Source of the DNA: Saprospiraceae bacterium
GTDB taxonomy: Bacteria; Bacteroidota; Bacteroidia; Chitinophagales; Saprospiraceae
Direction of reading: 5' to 3'
Assembly: GCA_019187225.1 (NCBI GenBank)
Contig: JABAQQ010000005.1
Coordinates: 1-64,000 of the forward strand
DNA: 64,000 bases
Both the position numbers and the translations under genes were made by a program. Below are positions 51,277 to 60,736 of this stretch, piece by piece. Within the stretch, counting starts at the first letter, position 1. Each line of letters begins with the position of its first letter. Below the pieces are notes generated by a model. That model saw only the letters and a list, made by a program, of their open reading frames with translations. It searched no databases and was not told the DNA's origin.

Positions 51277-51987
51277 ATGAAAAGAGAATCAATCCGCTGG
51301 GCTGTATGCTTGCTGCTCTTCCCCTCCGCAAACGCCTTTGCACAGGAAACCCGGCCCGCTCCCGCCAATCCCGTTCGACCCATTTCACTGCTTGCTGCTC
51401 CTGCTGCCGAAGGGTCTACTGCCATTAAGCCCGATTCAATGTCCGAAAATGGATCCGGTATAGCGATAAAGGCGGAGACACCTTCTCCGGTTTTCCCGGA
51501 TTCGCTGATGCGCAACTACGAAGTGGAAATCTTCCAAAATGTGCTGAAATTGGCAAGCCTGGCCAACTTTAAATACCCTGAGATGCTTGCATCCGCAAAA
51601 GCAGGCGATGTGAACTCGATATTCAAACTTCTTGATTTCCAACGGGTAGCGGACGGCGTGGACGCGCTCAACCATTCCGTCACCTGTCTTGAACTCATTC
51701 CGGTAGTGGGCGACGCGCCCTTCGGAGCGGCTGTAGCCCGGTGTTCGCCCAAATTGAAAAAACTGATACTCGAACGCCTGATGCTCGCACAGGCGCGCAC
51801 CAAAAAGACATTCCTGCGGCAAAGCCTGACCAACTGGGCGCCGATCACGTGGGCACACCTCAACGGACTACCTGTGCCAGATGAAACGCCGCAACCCGCC
51901 CCCGGCACTGAACTTCAGCCTGCCGGACAATCTCAGGGAACCAACCCCGGCATAAATATCACCCCGGCACCGACAAAAAGGCAGTGA
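51277..51987 (+). CDS. secreted protein of unknown function
   Basis: This 236-residue protein has a signal peptide (WAVCLLLFPSANAFAQ, to about residue 23). The mature N-terminal part is rich in Pro and Ala, and the middle is helical (NVLKLASLANFKYPEMLASAKAGDVNSIFKLL). Two cysteines lie at TCLEL and ARCSP. The C-terminus is low-complexity (PQPAPGTELQPAGQSQG). No family is recognised. The next gene starts 13 bases after its stop, so they may form an operon. Confidence 0.7.
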   Translation: MKRESIRWAVCLLLFPSANAFAQETRPAPANPVRPISLLAAPAAEGSTAIKPDSMSENGSGIAIKAETPSPVFPDSLMRNYEVEIFQNVLKLASLANFKYPEMLASAKAGDVNSIFKLLDFQRVADGVDALNHSVTCLELIPVVGDAPFGAAVARCSPKLKKLILERLMLAQARTKKTFLRQSLTNWAPITWAHLNGLPVPDETPQPAPGTELQPAGQSQGTNPGINITPAPTKRQ

Positions 51988-52000
51988 ATTGATCCTATAG

Positions 52001-52552
52001 ATGGCTTTCAGAATATACACCAGGACAGGCGACAAAGGAGAAACTGCTTTGTTCGGAGGACGGCGGGTGCCTAAAAGCCATCTGCGTGTGGATGCCTATG
52101 GCACAGTGGACGAATTGAACGCATTTACCGGTTGGTTGCGCGATTCCGTCGGGGACGAACACATACGCGAAGTATTGGCGCACATTCAACACCGTCTTTT
52201 CACCGTCGGCGCCCACCTCGCCTCCGACCCGGCAAAACATCCGCCGGTGCCCGATCTGCTCCCTGGCGACGTGGAAATGCTGGAAAAAGAAATGGACGCG
52301 ATAGATGCCGCTTTGCCACCTTTAAAAAATTTCATCTTGCCCGGCGGTCACCCGGCAGTGTCCGTATGCCATGTCTGCCGCACGGTTTGTCGCCGCGCCG
52401 AGCGGCTCGCCGTAGCTTTGCACGAGTCGGAACCTGTCGAGGATATTGTCTTGCAATACCTCAACCGCCTGTCCGATTATTTTTTCATGCTGGCCCGCCA
52501 ACTCGCGCATGATCTGGGTGCGGAAGAAGTGATATGGAATCCGCGAAGGTAG
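52001..52552 (+). CDS. PduO-type cob(I)alamin adenosyltransferase
   Basis: This cytoplasmic enzyme transfers adenosine from ATP to cob(I)alamin to make coenzyme B12. The 183-residue trimeric-type protein opens FRIYTRTGDKGETALFGGRRVPKSHLRVDAYGTVDELNAF, whose TRTGDxGxT and GtvDELns segments bind ATP. The segment CRTVCRRAERLAVAL near 127-141 and LNRLSDYFFMLAR near 158-170 complete the active site. It suggests the organism uses or salvages adenosylcobalamin. It is the last gene before the convergent GH3 gene. Confidence 0.95.
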   Translation: MAFRIYTRTGDKGETALFGGRRVPKSHLRVDAYGTVDELNAFTGWLRDSVGDEHIREVLAHIQHRLFTVGAHLASDPAKHPPVPDLLPGDVEMLEKEMDAIDAALPPLKNFILPGGHPAVSVCHVCRTVCRRAERLAVALHESEPVEDIVLQYLNRLSDYFFMLARQLAHDLGAEEVIWNPRR

Positions 52553-52568
52553 CGAGTGTTTCGGCCTT

Positions 52569-54788
52569 TTACTCCGTCATGAGCACCTTTGCTTTTTTCA
52601 CATCCGCCGAATTTCCACCGGTCATGATCTCAAATTCGCCCGGTTCGGCGCCAAAGGTCATGTCGCGCCGGTAGAAACTCAGATCGCGCTCGGTCAGCGT
52701 GAATTTCACCGCTTTCGTTTCGCCGGGGTTCAACGCGATCTTTTGGAATCCTTTTAACTCCCTGACCGGCCGGGTGACGGAAGCCACCAGGTCGCGGACG
52801 TATAGCTGCACCACCTCTTCGCCGGGACGGCTGCCGGTATTGGTCACACTCACCGTGATTTGCAGGTTTTCGCCTTTTTTAAATACAATTTTATCGGGCT
52901 TGGGATCACTGTAACTGAAAGTGGTATAACTAAGCCCGTACCCGAAAGGATAAAGCGGCGCATTGGGCATGTCTATGTATTTGCTCGTCCATTTGGAGTT
53001 GGGATCGAAGGGACGCCCGGTGTTTTTTTCATTGTAAAAAACAGGAACCTGTCCCACTGAACGGGGGAAGGACATGGGCAGCTTGCCCGAAGGATTGTAC
53101 CCGCCGAACAGCACGTCGGCAATGGCATTTCCTGCTTCGGTACCGAGCCACCAGGTTTCGAGTATGGCGCCGGCATTTTCCGCGATATTCGGGATGGCAA
53201 GCGGGCGGCCGTTCATCAGGACGACCACAACGGGTTTGCCCGTTTTCACCAGTTCTATGAGTATTTCCTCCTGCACAGCAGGCAAAGTAATGTCGGCCCG
53301 CGCGGCGGCTTCGCCGCTCATCATGGCTTGTTCGCCTACCACTGCCACTACCACGTCAGACTGTTTTGCCACAGCCAGGGCGGCTTCAAGCCACTCTTTT
53401 TTGGCCTCGAAAAACGAACAGCCGCGTTCAAATAACACCTCGCCTTTCGCCTGAGCACGCACCCCTTCCAGCACACTCACACAATCGTTGGCATTGCCCG
53501 CGCCGTTCCAGTTGCCGATGAGTTCGCCTTTGTTGTCGGCTAAGGGGCCGATGAGCGCGATTTTCCGGTTGCGGTCGAGGGGCAACAGATTTTTATCATT
53601 TTTTAACAAAACAATGCTTTTTCGGGAAATATCGCGGGCAGCAGCGCGGTTTTCAGGGCTTAACAATACGCTTTTTTCGCGGTTTTCATCGCAAAATTTG
53701 TAAGGGTCTTCAAACAGACCCAAATCAAACTTGAGTCGCAATATCCGGCGGACGGCTTCGTCTATATCGGCCATTTTTACTTTCCCTTCTTCCACTGATT
53801 TTTTCAAAAAACGCTGATAGATAGCGCCTTGCATATCCATGTCGACGCCGGCATTGAGCGAGAGTTCGCCCGCTTCCTTGTCGTCAGCGACGACGCCGTG
53901 GTTGACCATTTCGTTCATAGAAGTGTAATCCGTGACGATAAAGCCCCGGAAGCCCCATTCTTTGCGCAGAAGGTCGGTGAGCAGGTATTTGTTGCCGGTG
54001 GCGGGTACGCCGTCGTAGTCGTTGAAGGAAGTCATCACCGTCGCTGCTCCGGCTTTGACGGCCGCTTCGTAGGGCGGCATGTAGAAATCGCGGAAATAGC
54101 GCTCGCTCATATCCACGGTATTATAATCGCGCCCACCGATGGGCGCTCCATATCCGGCGAAATGTTTCACGCAGGCGAGCACCGCGTCGGTATCGCCGAT
54201 TTTTTTGCCCTGAAAACCGCGCACCCGCGCTTCGGCGATGCGGCTGCCCAACCAGGGGTCTTCGCCTGCCCCCTCCATAACACGCCCCCAGCGCGGATCG
54301 CGCGAAATGTCCACCATCGGCGCGAAGGTCCAGTTCAGGCCGGCGGCAGCGGCTTCGGCGGCGGAAATACGGGCGGACCTTCCGATGGCCTCCATATCCC
54401 AACTCGCAGCCTCTCCCAGCGGAATTGGGAAAATGGTTTTGTATCCGTGTATGACATCGAATCCGAACAGCAGCGGGATTTTCAGGCGGGTCTCCTCCAC
54501 GGCCACTTTTTGCAATTCGCGCACGAAACCGACGGTATGACTGTTGAAAAGATTGCCGCAAGCGCCTGACCGGATGTCATTTTTATATCCTTCGCGGATG
54601 GTAGGCCCGGTGCTGCCCCAATCGGTGGTGTAGAGTGTGAGCTGGCCGATCTTCTCATCCAGGGTCATGGTAGCGAGCAGTTCGTTCGCGCGTTGCTCCG
54701 CAGTGGCGGAGGGGCGGTAGATTTGTGCCTGTATATTCCTGAAAAACAGGATGTTTAAAATGAATAAAAGGTATGTGGATTTTCCCAT
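52569..54788 (-). CDS. glycoside hydrolase family 3 beta-glucosidase (BglX-like)
   Basis: This 739-residue secreted enzyme would remove terminal beta-linked glucose. The signal peptide ends near RNIQAQ (22). The catalytic (alpha/beta)8 domain (about 30-370) contains LDEKIGQLTLY (44-54), GFDVIHGYKTIFP (109-121), KHFAGYG (208-214) and the nucleophile Asp287 in GFIVTDYTSM. The second domain has GEQAMMSGEAAARADITLP and VVVLMNGRPLA. The C-terminal fibronectin-III-like domain is present (GEEVVQLYVRDLVASVTRP). Its length and layout match BglX. A Uma2 remnant lies just upstream on the other strand. Confidence 0.93.
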   Translation of the reverse strand: MGKSTYLLFILNILFFRNIQAQIYRPSATAEQRANELLATMTLDEKIGQLTLYTTDWGSTGPTIREGYKNDIRSGACGNLFNSHTVGFVRELQKVAVEETRLKIPLLFGFDVIHGYKTIFPIPLGEAASWDMEAIGRSARISAAEAAAAGLNWTFAPMVDISRDPRWGRVMEGAGEDPWLGSRIAEARVRGFQGKKIGDTDAVLACVKHFAGYGAPIGGRDYNTVDMSERYFRDFYMPPYEAAVKAGAATVMTSFNDYDGVPATGNKYLLTDLLRKEWGFRGFIVTDYTSMNEMVNHGVVADDKEAGELSLNAGVDMDMQGAIYQRFLKKSVEEGKVKMADIDEAVRRILRLKFDLGLFEDPYKFCDENREKSVLLSPENRAAARDISRKSIVLLKNDKNLLPLDRNRKIALIGPLADNKGELIGNWNGAGNANDCVSVLEGVRAQAKGEVLFERGCSFFEAKKEWLEAALAVAKQSDVVVAVVGEQAMMSGEAAARADITLPAVQEEILIELVKTGKPVVVVLMNGRPLAIPNIAENAGAILETWWLGTEAGNAIADVLFGGYNPSGKLPMSFPRSVGQVPVFYNEKNTGRPFDPNSKWTSKYIDMPNAPLYPFGYGLSYTTFSYSDPKPDKIVFKKGENLQITVSVTNTGSRPGEEVVQLYVRDLVASVTRPVRELKGFQKIALNPGETKAVKFTLTERDLSFYRRDMTFGAEPGEFEIMTGGNSADVKKAKVLMTE

Positions 54789-54841
54789 GTTTGAAAATTT
54801 GAAACCTGAATTGTATTTTTGGCCAATTAAAAACTTACAAT

Positions 54842-55103
54842 ATGAAGGATGATGTTTTGACCGCGAGCCGTCCGATGACCGTCGAAGAATATATCCAGTT
54901 TGAAGAACGCTCTGAAATCCGCCATGAATTCATCAATGGAAATTTGATTCCTGTGCCCGGTGCAACAGACGACCACAATGAAATTTGTTTCAATATTACT
55001 TCAACCTTGAAACAAATGCTCCGATAAGCGTTTCCCTGTTCCTGCCTTAGATGTTGAGTTGGAGTTGTTAACCGTATATGAAGGGGTAAGTTTTGTAAAA
55101 TGA
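54842..55103 (+). pseudogene. Uma2 family endonuclease remnant with a large internal deletion
   Basis: The first 61 codons match the N-terminus of Uma2 (DUF820) proteins (PMTVEEYIQFEERSEIRHEFINGNLI, then HNEICFNITSTL). The frame then stops at 55027. A few bases later, in another frame, the sequence from 55029 to 55103 encodes RFPVPALDVELELL then TVYEGVSFVK and a stop. That is the family's C-terminal end (LYEGVxF). About 100 codons between are missing, including the PD-(D/E)XK nuclease core, so the product cannot be active. Confidence 0.85.
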
Positions 55104-55125
55104 TTGAACGTTTTCATTCAGTTCG

Positions 55126-57315
55126 TCATTCTGTTTTTCGTTGAGCGAATAGCCATTCCAACACCGCCGGATTGTAATAAGTCACATCCCATACGTTGTG
55201 TCCTAAAGTAGAATATTCGGTGTATTGTACTTTGCTGCCTGTTTTTTTCAAAGCATCCACCATTTTTACAGAGAAATGCGGCGGGACGGCCTCATCGAGT
55301 CGCCCATGAAACACCCACAACGGGATGTTTTTGATGCGCTCCGCGTGGTTCGGATCGCCGCCGCCACAAAGCGGCATACCGGCGGCAAACAAATCGGGGC
55401 GGCGCATCAGGGCGTCGAAGGCGCCAAAGCCGCCCATGCTCAATCCTGTGATATACACCCTGTTGCGGTCAATCGCAGGGTTTTTCTCCAGCGTTTTTTC
55501 TATTAATTCGATGACCATCCGACCCGGCAGAGTTGGATTTTGTTCATCGAAGCGCAAATTTTCGTCGCGCGACGAACCGCCCCAGCGTTGTTCGGGGGGG
55601 CACTGCGGCACGAGGAGATAGCAGGGATGTTTTTCGCGCAGTTCTTTTTCTGCAAAAGCATGGACTCCGTTTTTCATTTGAGCGGCGTTGTCCGTGCCCC
55701 GTTCGCCCGAACCGTGCAGGAAAACCACCAGCGGGTATTGTTCACCGGGTTTGGACTGCCACGGTTCCATCAACTGATAAGGGAGTTTGTTGCCTGCGGC
55801 ATCTTTGTAGTCCTCCCTTTTGAAAAAACTGTTTTTGTCGAGCGGTACATCGGGGTTGGGTTTTGCCTTTTCGCCGTCGGCGAAGTTGATTCCTTCGGTC
55901 CGTTTTTGGACGTCTGCCTGATCGAGCCACCCGCCGGTGAATCCCGCCCGTTGTAATCCCCGGACGATGTAGGGATTTTTTTTCATTAAATTCCAAAGCA
56001 GGCCGCTTCGATAATTCTCCAGCATCAATACGATGGGGCCCTGGTCAATGCCAAGGTAATCGCGGTCCACCCAGAAAGGGTATCCGGGTTGTGCATTGGG
56101 TGATTTGTCCAATTGCGTGAACGTTTCGTTGTAGCCGTCGAAAAAGCCGTAGCGGCCCACCGGCCAGCGGTTCCACATGGTTTCCAAAGCAGGAAGGCAA
56201 ACCTCGGGTGCGAACGGGGTGGAAGCGATGGCAGCGGTCGGAGCAATGGTGCCATCGTCGTCGAGATAATCAATTGCCACGCCGCGCGCGGCGTAACCGG
56301 GGCAAAAAATCCGTTTCCCCAGGTGTTCCATTTCCGCATCGGGGCCGTCGCCGGCGGTCAGGCCCCAGATGTTTTCGCCGTAGCCTTTGAATTGCATGGG
56401 GTTATCCATGCAGTGCCGGCGGTTGGCGAGTACAGCCCGGCGGCTGTTTTCAAAATAATCGAAGCCCGCCTTTTTCATATACCGGTCCTGAATGCCCCTG
56501 AAGTCAATCCAGCAATGGCTGTACTGGTGGCCAAACAAAGGGCCGAAATTGACCATATCCTGGCCTTTGAATTCGGTGCGGTAATAGGATCTGCACCAGG
56601 ATTCCCAGGCCTGGGCGGGAACAGGGTGCGTAGGGGAGCCCAATGCCATGATGACGAGTATCATGGCCTCGTTGTAGCCGCGCCATTCGGAAGCGAGAAA
56701 GCCGCGTTCCGGGAACCAGCCCATGCTCAGTCGGTTGTGTTCGTTGAGATACCAGTCGAACTCGACGCGGCGGTAGAGAAAATCGGCGGTTTCGCGGATG
56801 GCCTTTTCTGTCGGGTCGTTTTGATCGAAATAGGACATGCAGGAGAGCACACCCGCCAGGAGTAATCCCGTATCAATGGAGGATAATTCGACGTTTTTAA
56901 AACGCCGCGCATCGCCGGTATTGAGGAAATGATAGAACCAGCCGCGATAACCGGCTGTGCCGGATGGTTGCGGCCCTTGCGGCAGGTCCCGCAATACCTG
57001 AAGCGTTTTCAAGACCCGTTCCGCTGCCTGCGCCCGGGTGATCCATCCGCGCTCCACACCGACTAAGTAGGCGGAAAGGCCGAAACCGGTGGCGGCAATA
57101 CTCGAAAAATCATCCCGGGGATGGCGGTCGGGAATCTGAAAATTGGTTTTGTGCGCCAGTTCCCAGAAATACAGAAAGTGGCGGCGTTGCGCTTCATCCA
57201 AGGAAAAAGGCGGTTTTTCCGAGCCTATGGGCGTCAAAGTGGCCGGCAATGACTGGGCGAAAAGCGCTGCATTGGAAAAAAGAAGAAAAGCGAGGGATAG
57301 GAATTGCATCTGCAT
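55126..57315 (-). CDS. glucoamylase-like (GH144-type) domain fused to a CE1-like esterase
   Basis: This 729-residue secreted protein joins two enzymes. After a signal peptide (FLSLAFLLFSNAALFAQ), a glycoamylase-like domain (about 30-465) has an (alpha/alpha)6 look with FFYFW-type, SIAATGFGLSAYLVGVERGW, MGWFPERGF and GYNETFTQ motifs; relatives include beta-1,2-glucanases of GH144. The C-terminal part (about 505-729) is an alpha/beta hydrolase with VVFLHGSGERGTDN and nucleophile Ser625 in GLSMGGFGAFDALMRRP, with WVFHGRLDEAVPP holding the acid and the His near GHNVWD. The start at 57315 was chosen for its signal peptide; 57309 is also possible. It follows the metzincin gene by 27 bases, so an operon is likely. 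Confidence 0.88.
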   Translation of the reverse strand: MQMQFLSLAFLLFSNAALFAQSLPATLTPIGSEKPPFSLDEAQRRHFLYFWELAHKTNFQIPDRHPRDDFSSIAATGFGLSAYLVGVERGWITRAQAAERVLKTLQVLRDLPQGPQPSGTAGYRGWFYHFLNTGDARRFKNVELSSIDTGLLLAGVLSCMSYFDQNDPTEKAIRETADFLYRRVEFDWYLNEHNRLSMGWFPERGFLASEWRGYNEAMILVIMALGSPTHPVPAQAWESWCRSYYRTEFKGQDMVNFGPLFGHQYSHCWIDFRGIQDRYMKKAGFDYFENSRRAVLANRRHCMDNPMQFKGYGENIWGLTAGDGPDAEMEHLGKRIFCPGYAARGVAIDYLDDDGTIAPTAAIASTPFAPEVCLPALETMWNRWPVGRYGFFDGYNETFTQLDKSPNAQPGYPFWVDRDYLGIDQGPIVLMLENYRSGLLWNLMKKNPYIVRGLQRAGFTGGWLDQADVQKRTEGINFADGEKAKPNPDVPLDKNSFFKREDYKDAAGNKLPYQLMEPWQSKPGEQYPLVVFLHGSGERGTDNAAQMKNGVHAFAEKELREKHPCYLLVPQCPPEQRWGGSSRDENLRFDEQNPTLPGRMVIELIEKTLEKNPAIDRNRVYITGLSMGGFGAFDALMRRPDLFAAGMPLCGGGDPNHAERIKNIPLWVFHGRLDEAVPPHFSVKMVDALKKTGSKVQYTEYSTLGHNVWDVTYYNPAVLEWLFAQRKTE

Positions 57316-57341
57316 AAAACGGGCAAGTAAGTTTCGTCCGG

Positions 57342-60300
57342 TTATATCTTCAACAGTTTGGTTTGCCATACTCCGCCGCCATCGTTGTGAATGGTCACGA
57401 CAAACACGCCTTTGGGCAAACCATCCAGGCTCAACACAGCAGAATTGCCAGACACTTGTTGCCGGAGCACGATCCGGCCTGTTGCGTCGGATACCGAAAT
57501 ATCCGCCGTGCAATCGGGACAATCATCCCTTATCAACCAAACTTCATTTAGAGCCGGATTGGGTTGCATCAGCCATGTGACGGCGGCACGGGGTAAGTTC
57601 ACAGGCACTATTTTCGAGTAAGACCAGGCGCCATCGTTGTCAAGTTGTTTCAGGCGGTAGTAAAGAACCGGTAAGTTTGTCTGAAGTGCTTCCGCGTCTG
57701 CAAAATGATAAGGTTGGGGTTGTTCAATGGTTCCCCGCCCTTGTACAAAACCGATTTTTTCAAATTTCACACCATCGCGGGAGCGTTCCACGTCGAAACC
57801 GCGGTTGTCCTGCTCGGAAGCAGTGGCCCAGGAAAGCAATACCATTTCTCCCTCCAATTTTGCCGAAAAATCGAGCCATTCAACCGGCAGCAAGGACTGA
57901 GTGGCATTGGTAAGTGCGAAGCCCGAAAAACCTGTGAAGGTTCCTTTGTAACTGTGGTAAGCATCTGGTATCGCTGCTGGACCGAATGTGTTGTGGGTGA
58001 TCGTTTCATTGATGGTGCAGGTGGAAGCGTCGGCAGTGGCGATGGGCGTACTACTTTTAATAATATTCAAATCGCTGGCGCTGCCACCCCACACCGCGAC
58101 CTCCGCCTTGCTGTAATACAAAGTGATATCGTAAGTTGCGGAAGGATTGTCGGAACTTACAAAAAAGGTTTTGTCGCTGATGTAATACCCGGGAAGTAGC
58201 CAGGGTGGGGTTTGGCGTCCGGTACCAGCCCGGTCAATCTGGACATTCACACAGCCCGCGTCAGATCCGGCGTTTTGCTGGATGGCGAGAATAAATTCAT
58301 TTTGCGCATCTTTAAAATAAGCAGTTTCGCCGTTTTTCAGATTGGTATCGGCCTCGTCGCTGAGGGTGATGGCAATTTCGTTGCCTTTATACAAGCGGGT
58401 GTTGGGACGCGCATTTGAAAAAAAAGAATACCCGCCGTTGGTTGGGAGCGAGCAGCCGGAACCCGAACTGGCGGAAACGAACACGGTGGCGGCTCCGGTA
58501 GAGGCGCGCACCAGGTCGTCGGCTGTGGCTGAAGCATTGTCGTAGCAAAATTCCACCCGAAGATTAGAGGTGCCGTTCCACACAAAGCCCTGCGAAAAAT
58601 TGAATTTGTTCCAACCCACGCTCGTGGTATGCGCGGCGCTGTACACCGTTGTAAAGCCGCTGCCTTCCGGCTGGCTGTGCGGAGACGGAGCAGCGGTAGT
58701 GTGTTTCATTTTTATGGTAAAGCCACTGTATGGTTGGGACGAGCTTTTATTGGTTACTTCCAACGCGATTCCATTGATGATATCATTGGCAGCAAAGCCG
58801 GCTGCAGTCAGTTCGGCGACGCTGAAAATGATCTGGGTACGGCAGTCCGACGCAGAGCCTCGAAACGGCGCGGCCATGAGCGTATTCCCCGCTCCGATTT
58901 GTCCAAAGCGATAGTAACTGTTCGCCGGGTCAGTATCATCGCTGACGATGAAAACAGTGGCGGTATTTTGGCTGCCTGCCAGACCTCCGGTCAGTTCCAG
59001 TTCGATGGTCTCGTTGCTTTCAAGGATAGCGTCGTTCCAGATCCGAACCGTCAGATTGGCCGTTTGGTTGGTGTATCCTGGCGGAAAGTCAATCGTCGTG
59101 CTGGGCAGGTCGAAATCGAGGTTTTCCGTTGCCGTGCCACCCGTCACGGCGACGGAGACCGAGCCGCCGGAGGCGGGGCCGGAATATCCGACCGGAATGA
59201 GCAGTTCGGTGTAACCCATTTCACAGGATGGGGCGCCGGCGGGCAAATAAACAGCGCTGACATTTTCGGATGTAGTCGCTGAACTGGCAGCAAAGTTGAC
59301 GCCACACAGGGATAAGCAGGAAACGGAGGGCAGGAAGTCGCCGACTTCATCTACCGACTGGGACGACCAACTCGATGTGTTGCTCACACTCGGCGCCATG
59401 ATGGTAGGCGAACCGGGGGCATCGTGGGTACCATCGAAATTGTGCCCGATTTCGTGCGAGGTCAACACCCGCAGTTCCCAGCCTGTACCGCCGGGATTTG
59501 CGCCGTTGTAATCTTCGAGCAAATGATAGCGGGAATTGCCGCATACCGCACCGATATAAGCGATGCCGATGGTGCTGCAACCGGCATCGGAGCAAATATC
59601 GCGCGTCACCCACAGCTGTCCCAAATCGAAGGAAACGCCGAAATTGCCCGCATTACCCCAGGTTTTGAAATTATCCAACAAAACCTCCGCGTCGGTGGTG
59701 GCAGTCAGCGCAACATCGAGCGAAGAAGTTGATGTGCTGGAGACGTATTGAGTCGTAACGAGGAAATAAATTTCGTCGTCGAAGGCGTCGTCGTAATCAT
59801 TGGCCACCTCGTTCATCACGCCAATGTTGTGGGTCTCCACTCCGGCGGCGTTGGTATAGCGGACGAACATGTCATAATCGGAAGCGATGGCCAGCTCCAC
59901 GTGTCTACACTGCCCCACCTGCCGTTCGGAGGCCTGAAATGCCTGGCCCGATTTTTTCTTTTCGATTTCCGTGACCCCGCAGGTTTGGGCAGCGCCAGGC
60001 AAAACGTCGCTTGTCCGGTATACAATAAATCTGCCGGCAGGCGCGCCAGGCAACAAATTGTTCAACGGCTCGATGAAAAGGTTGCCTTGAGGAGTTTGAA
60101 TTGTACCGAACACAAAGCCCTCGTCCACCGTCAGACTGACTTCATATCCGGGAGCGCTTGCCAGATGCCCTGCCCAGGTGATGTCGCCCGGGCCGGGAAA
60201 TTCCTGAATTTGATACCCATCGTCTACCCGCAGCCGGTAATCGGCCGGTAAGAGCGGACGCAAAGCCAGGGCGACCGGCCAGGCGCCCAGTCCTGGCAGA

Positions 60301-60521
60301 TCAAGGGTGAATTGTTTTTGGTACGATGACGTCGCCTGTAAATATGCCTTTAGTTCGGAGGCTTCGAAATCGTATACCCGGTAGGCGCTCAGAATGCCAT
60401 CCAGATTTTCATTGTTGGCGAGGGCAACGGTTTTACCGCTAAAGACCGGATAATTTTGGGCTTGCAACGCTGCAAAGTGCAGCAGCAAAAGAAGCGAAAG
60501 GCAGGATTGACATTTGGACAT
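57342..60521 (-). CDS. metzincin-type (reprolysin-like) metalloprotease with Calx-beta region and T9SS sorting domain
   Basis: This 1059-residue secreted protease has a signal peptide (LLLLLHFAALQAQ, to about 22) and a propeptide region (about 23-200). The catalytic domain at about 205-400 has the zinc motif HEIGHNFDGTH (356-366) and a Met-turn candidate in TIMAPS. Calx-beta-like sequence (SVAVTGGTATENLDF, LESNETIELELTGGLAG) lies at about 430-535. Further beta domains follow to residue 940. The C-terminal sorting domain (WLMQPNPALNEVWLI, KGVFVVTIH) ends the protein. The zinc motif is HExxHxxxGxH instead of the textbook HExxHxxGxxH. It is read together with the glucoamylase-esterase gene. Confidence 0.88.
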   Translation of the reverse strand: MSKCQSCLSLLLLLHFAALQAQNYPVFSGKTVALANNENLDGILSAYRVYDFEASELKAYLQATSSYQKQFTLDLPGLGAWPVALALRPLLPADYRLRVDDGYQIQEFPGPGDITWAGHLASAPGYEVSLTVDEGFVFGTIQTPQGNLFIEPLNNLLPGAPAGRFIVYRTSDVLPGAAQTCGVTEIEKKKSGQAFQASERQVGQCRHVELAIASDYDMFVRYTNAAGVETHNIGVMNEVANDYDDAFDDEIYFLVTTQYVSSTSTSSLDVALTATTDAEVLLDNFKTWGNAGNFGVSFDLGQLWVTRDICSDAGCSTIGIAYIGAVCGNSRYHLLEDYNGANPGGTGWELRVLTSHEIGHNFDGTHDAPGSPTIMAPSVSNTSSWSSQSVDEVGDFLPSVSCLSLCGVNFAASSATTSENVSAVYLPAGAPSCEMGYTELLIPVGYSGPASGGSVSVAVTGGTATENLDFDLPSTTIDFPPGYTNQTANLTVRIWNDAILESNETIELELTGGLAGSQNTATVFIVSDDTDPANSYYRFGQIGAGNTLMAAPFRGSASDCRTQIIFSVAELTAAGFAANDIINGIALEVTNKSSSQPYSGFTIKMKHTTAAPSPHSQPEGSGFTTVYSAAHTTSVGWNKFNFSQGFVWNGTSNLRVEFCYDNASATADDLVRASTGAATVFVSASSGSGCSLPTNGGYSFFSNARPNTRLYKGNEIAITLSDEADTNLKNGETAYFKDAQNEFILAIQQNAGSDAGCVNVQIDRAGTGRQTPPWLLPGYYISDKTFFVSSDNPSATYDITLYYSKAEVAVWGGSASDLNIIKSSTPIATADASTCTINETITHNTFGPAAIPDAYHSYKGTFTGFSGFALTNATQSLLPVEWLDFSAKLEGEMVLLSWATASEQDNRGFDVERSRDGVKFEKIGFVQGRGTIEQPQPYHFADAEALQTNLPVLYYRLKQLDNDGAWSYSKIVPVNLPRAAVTWLMQPNPALNEVWLIRDDCPDCTADISVSDATGRIVLRQQVSGNSAVLSLDGLPKGVFVVTIHNDGGGVWQTKLLKI

Positions 60522-60655
60522 GGCGGCAGATGATTTGATTGAAAGTGTGATAGAAATATAAGGAAACAGATATTGATTCTTTTGATTCGGGGCAGCAGAC
60601 TACATGATGCAATATTACTTTGTCAGACGGAAATGCCGGGAATTATTTTGCCAAA

Positions 60656-60695
60656 TAAAAACGGCCCCCTCTTCGATACTCGATGAGCGGGCCGC
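60656..60695 (-). terminator. intrinsic terminator downstream of the DUF1501 gene
   Basis: On the minus strand CGGCCCGCTC (60694-60685) pairs with GAGGGGGCCG (60671-60662), with one mismatch, and TTTTTAT follows (60661-60655). It lies 42 bases past the DUF1501 stop codon at 60737. The adjacent 215-base gap to 60521 holds nothing else I recognise. Confidence 0.65.
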
Positions 60696-60736
60696 TATTT
60701 CAAACCATTCAAATCATTTCGTCCGAATACATTGTC

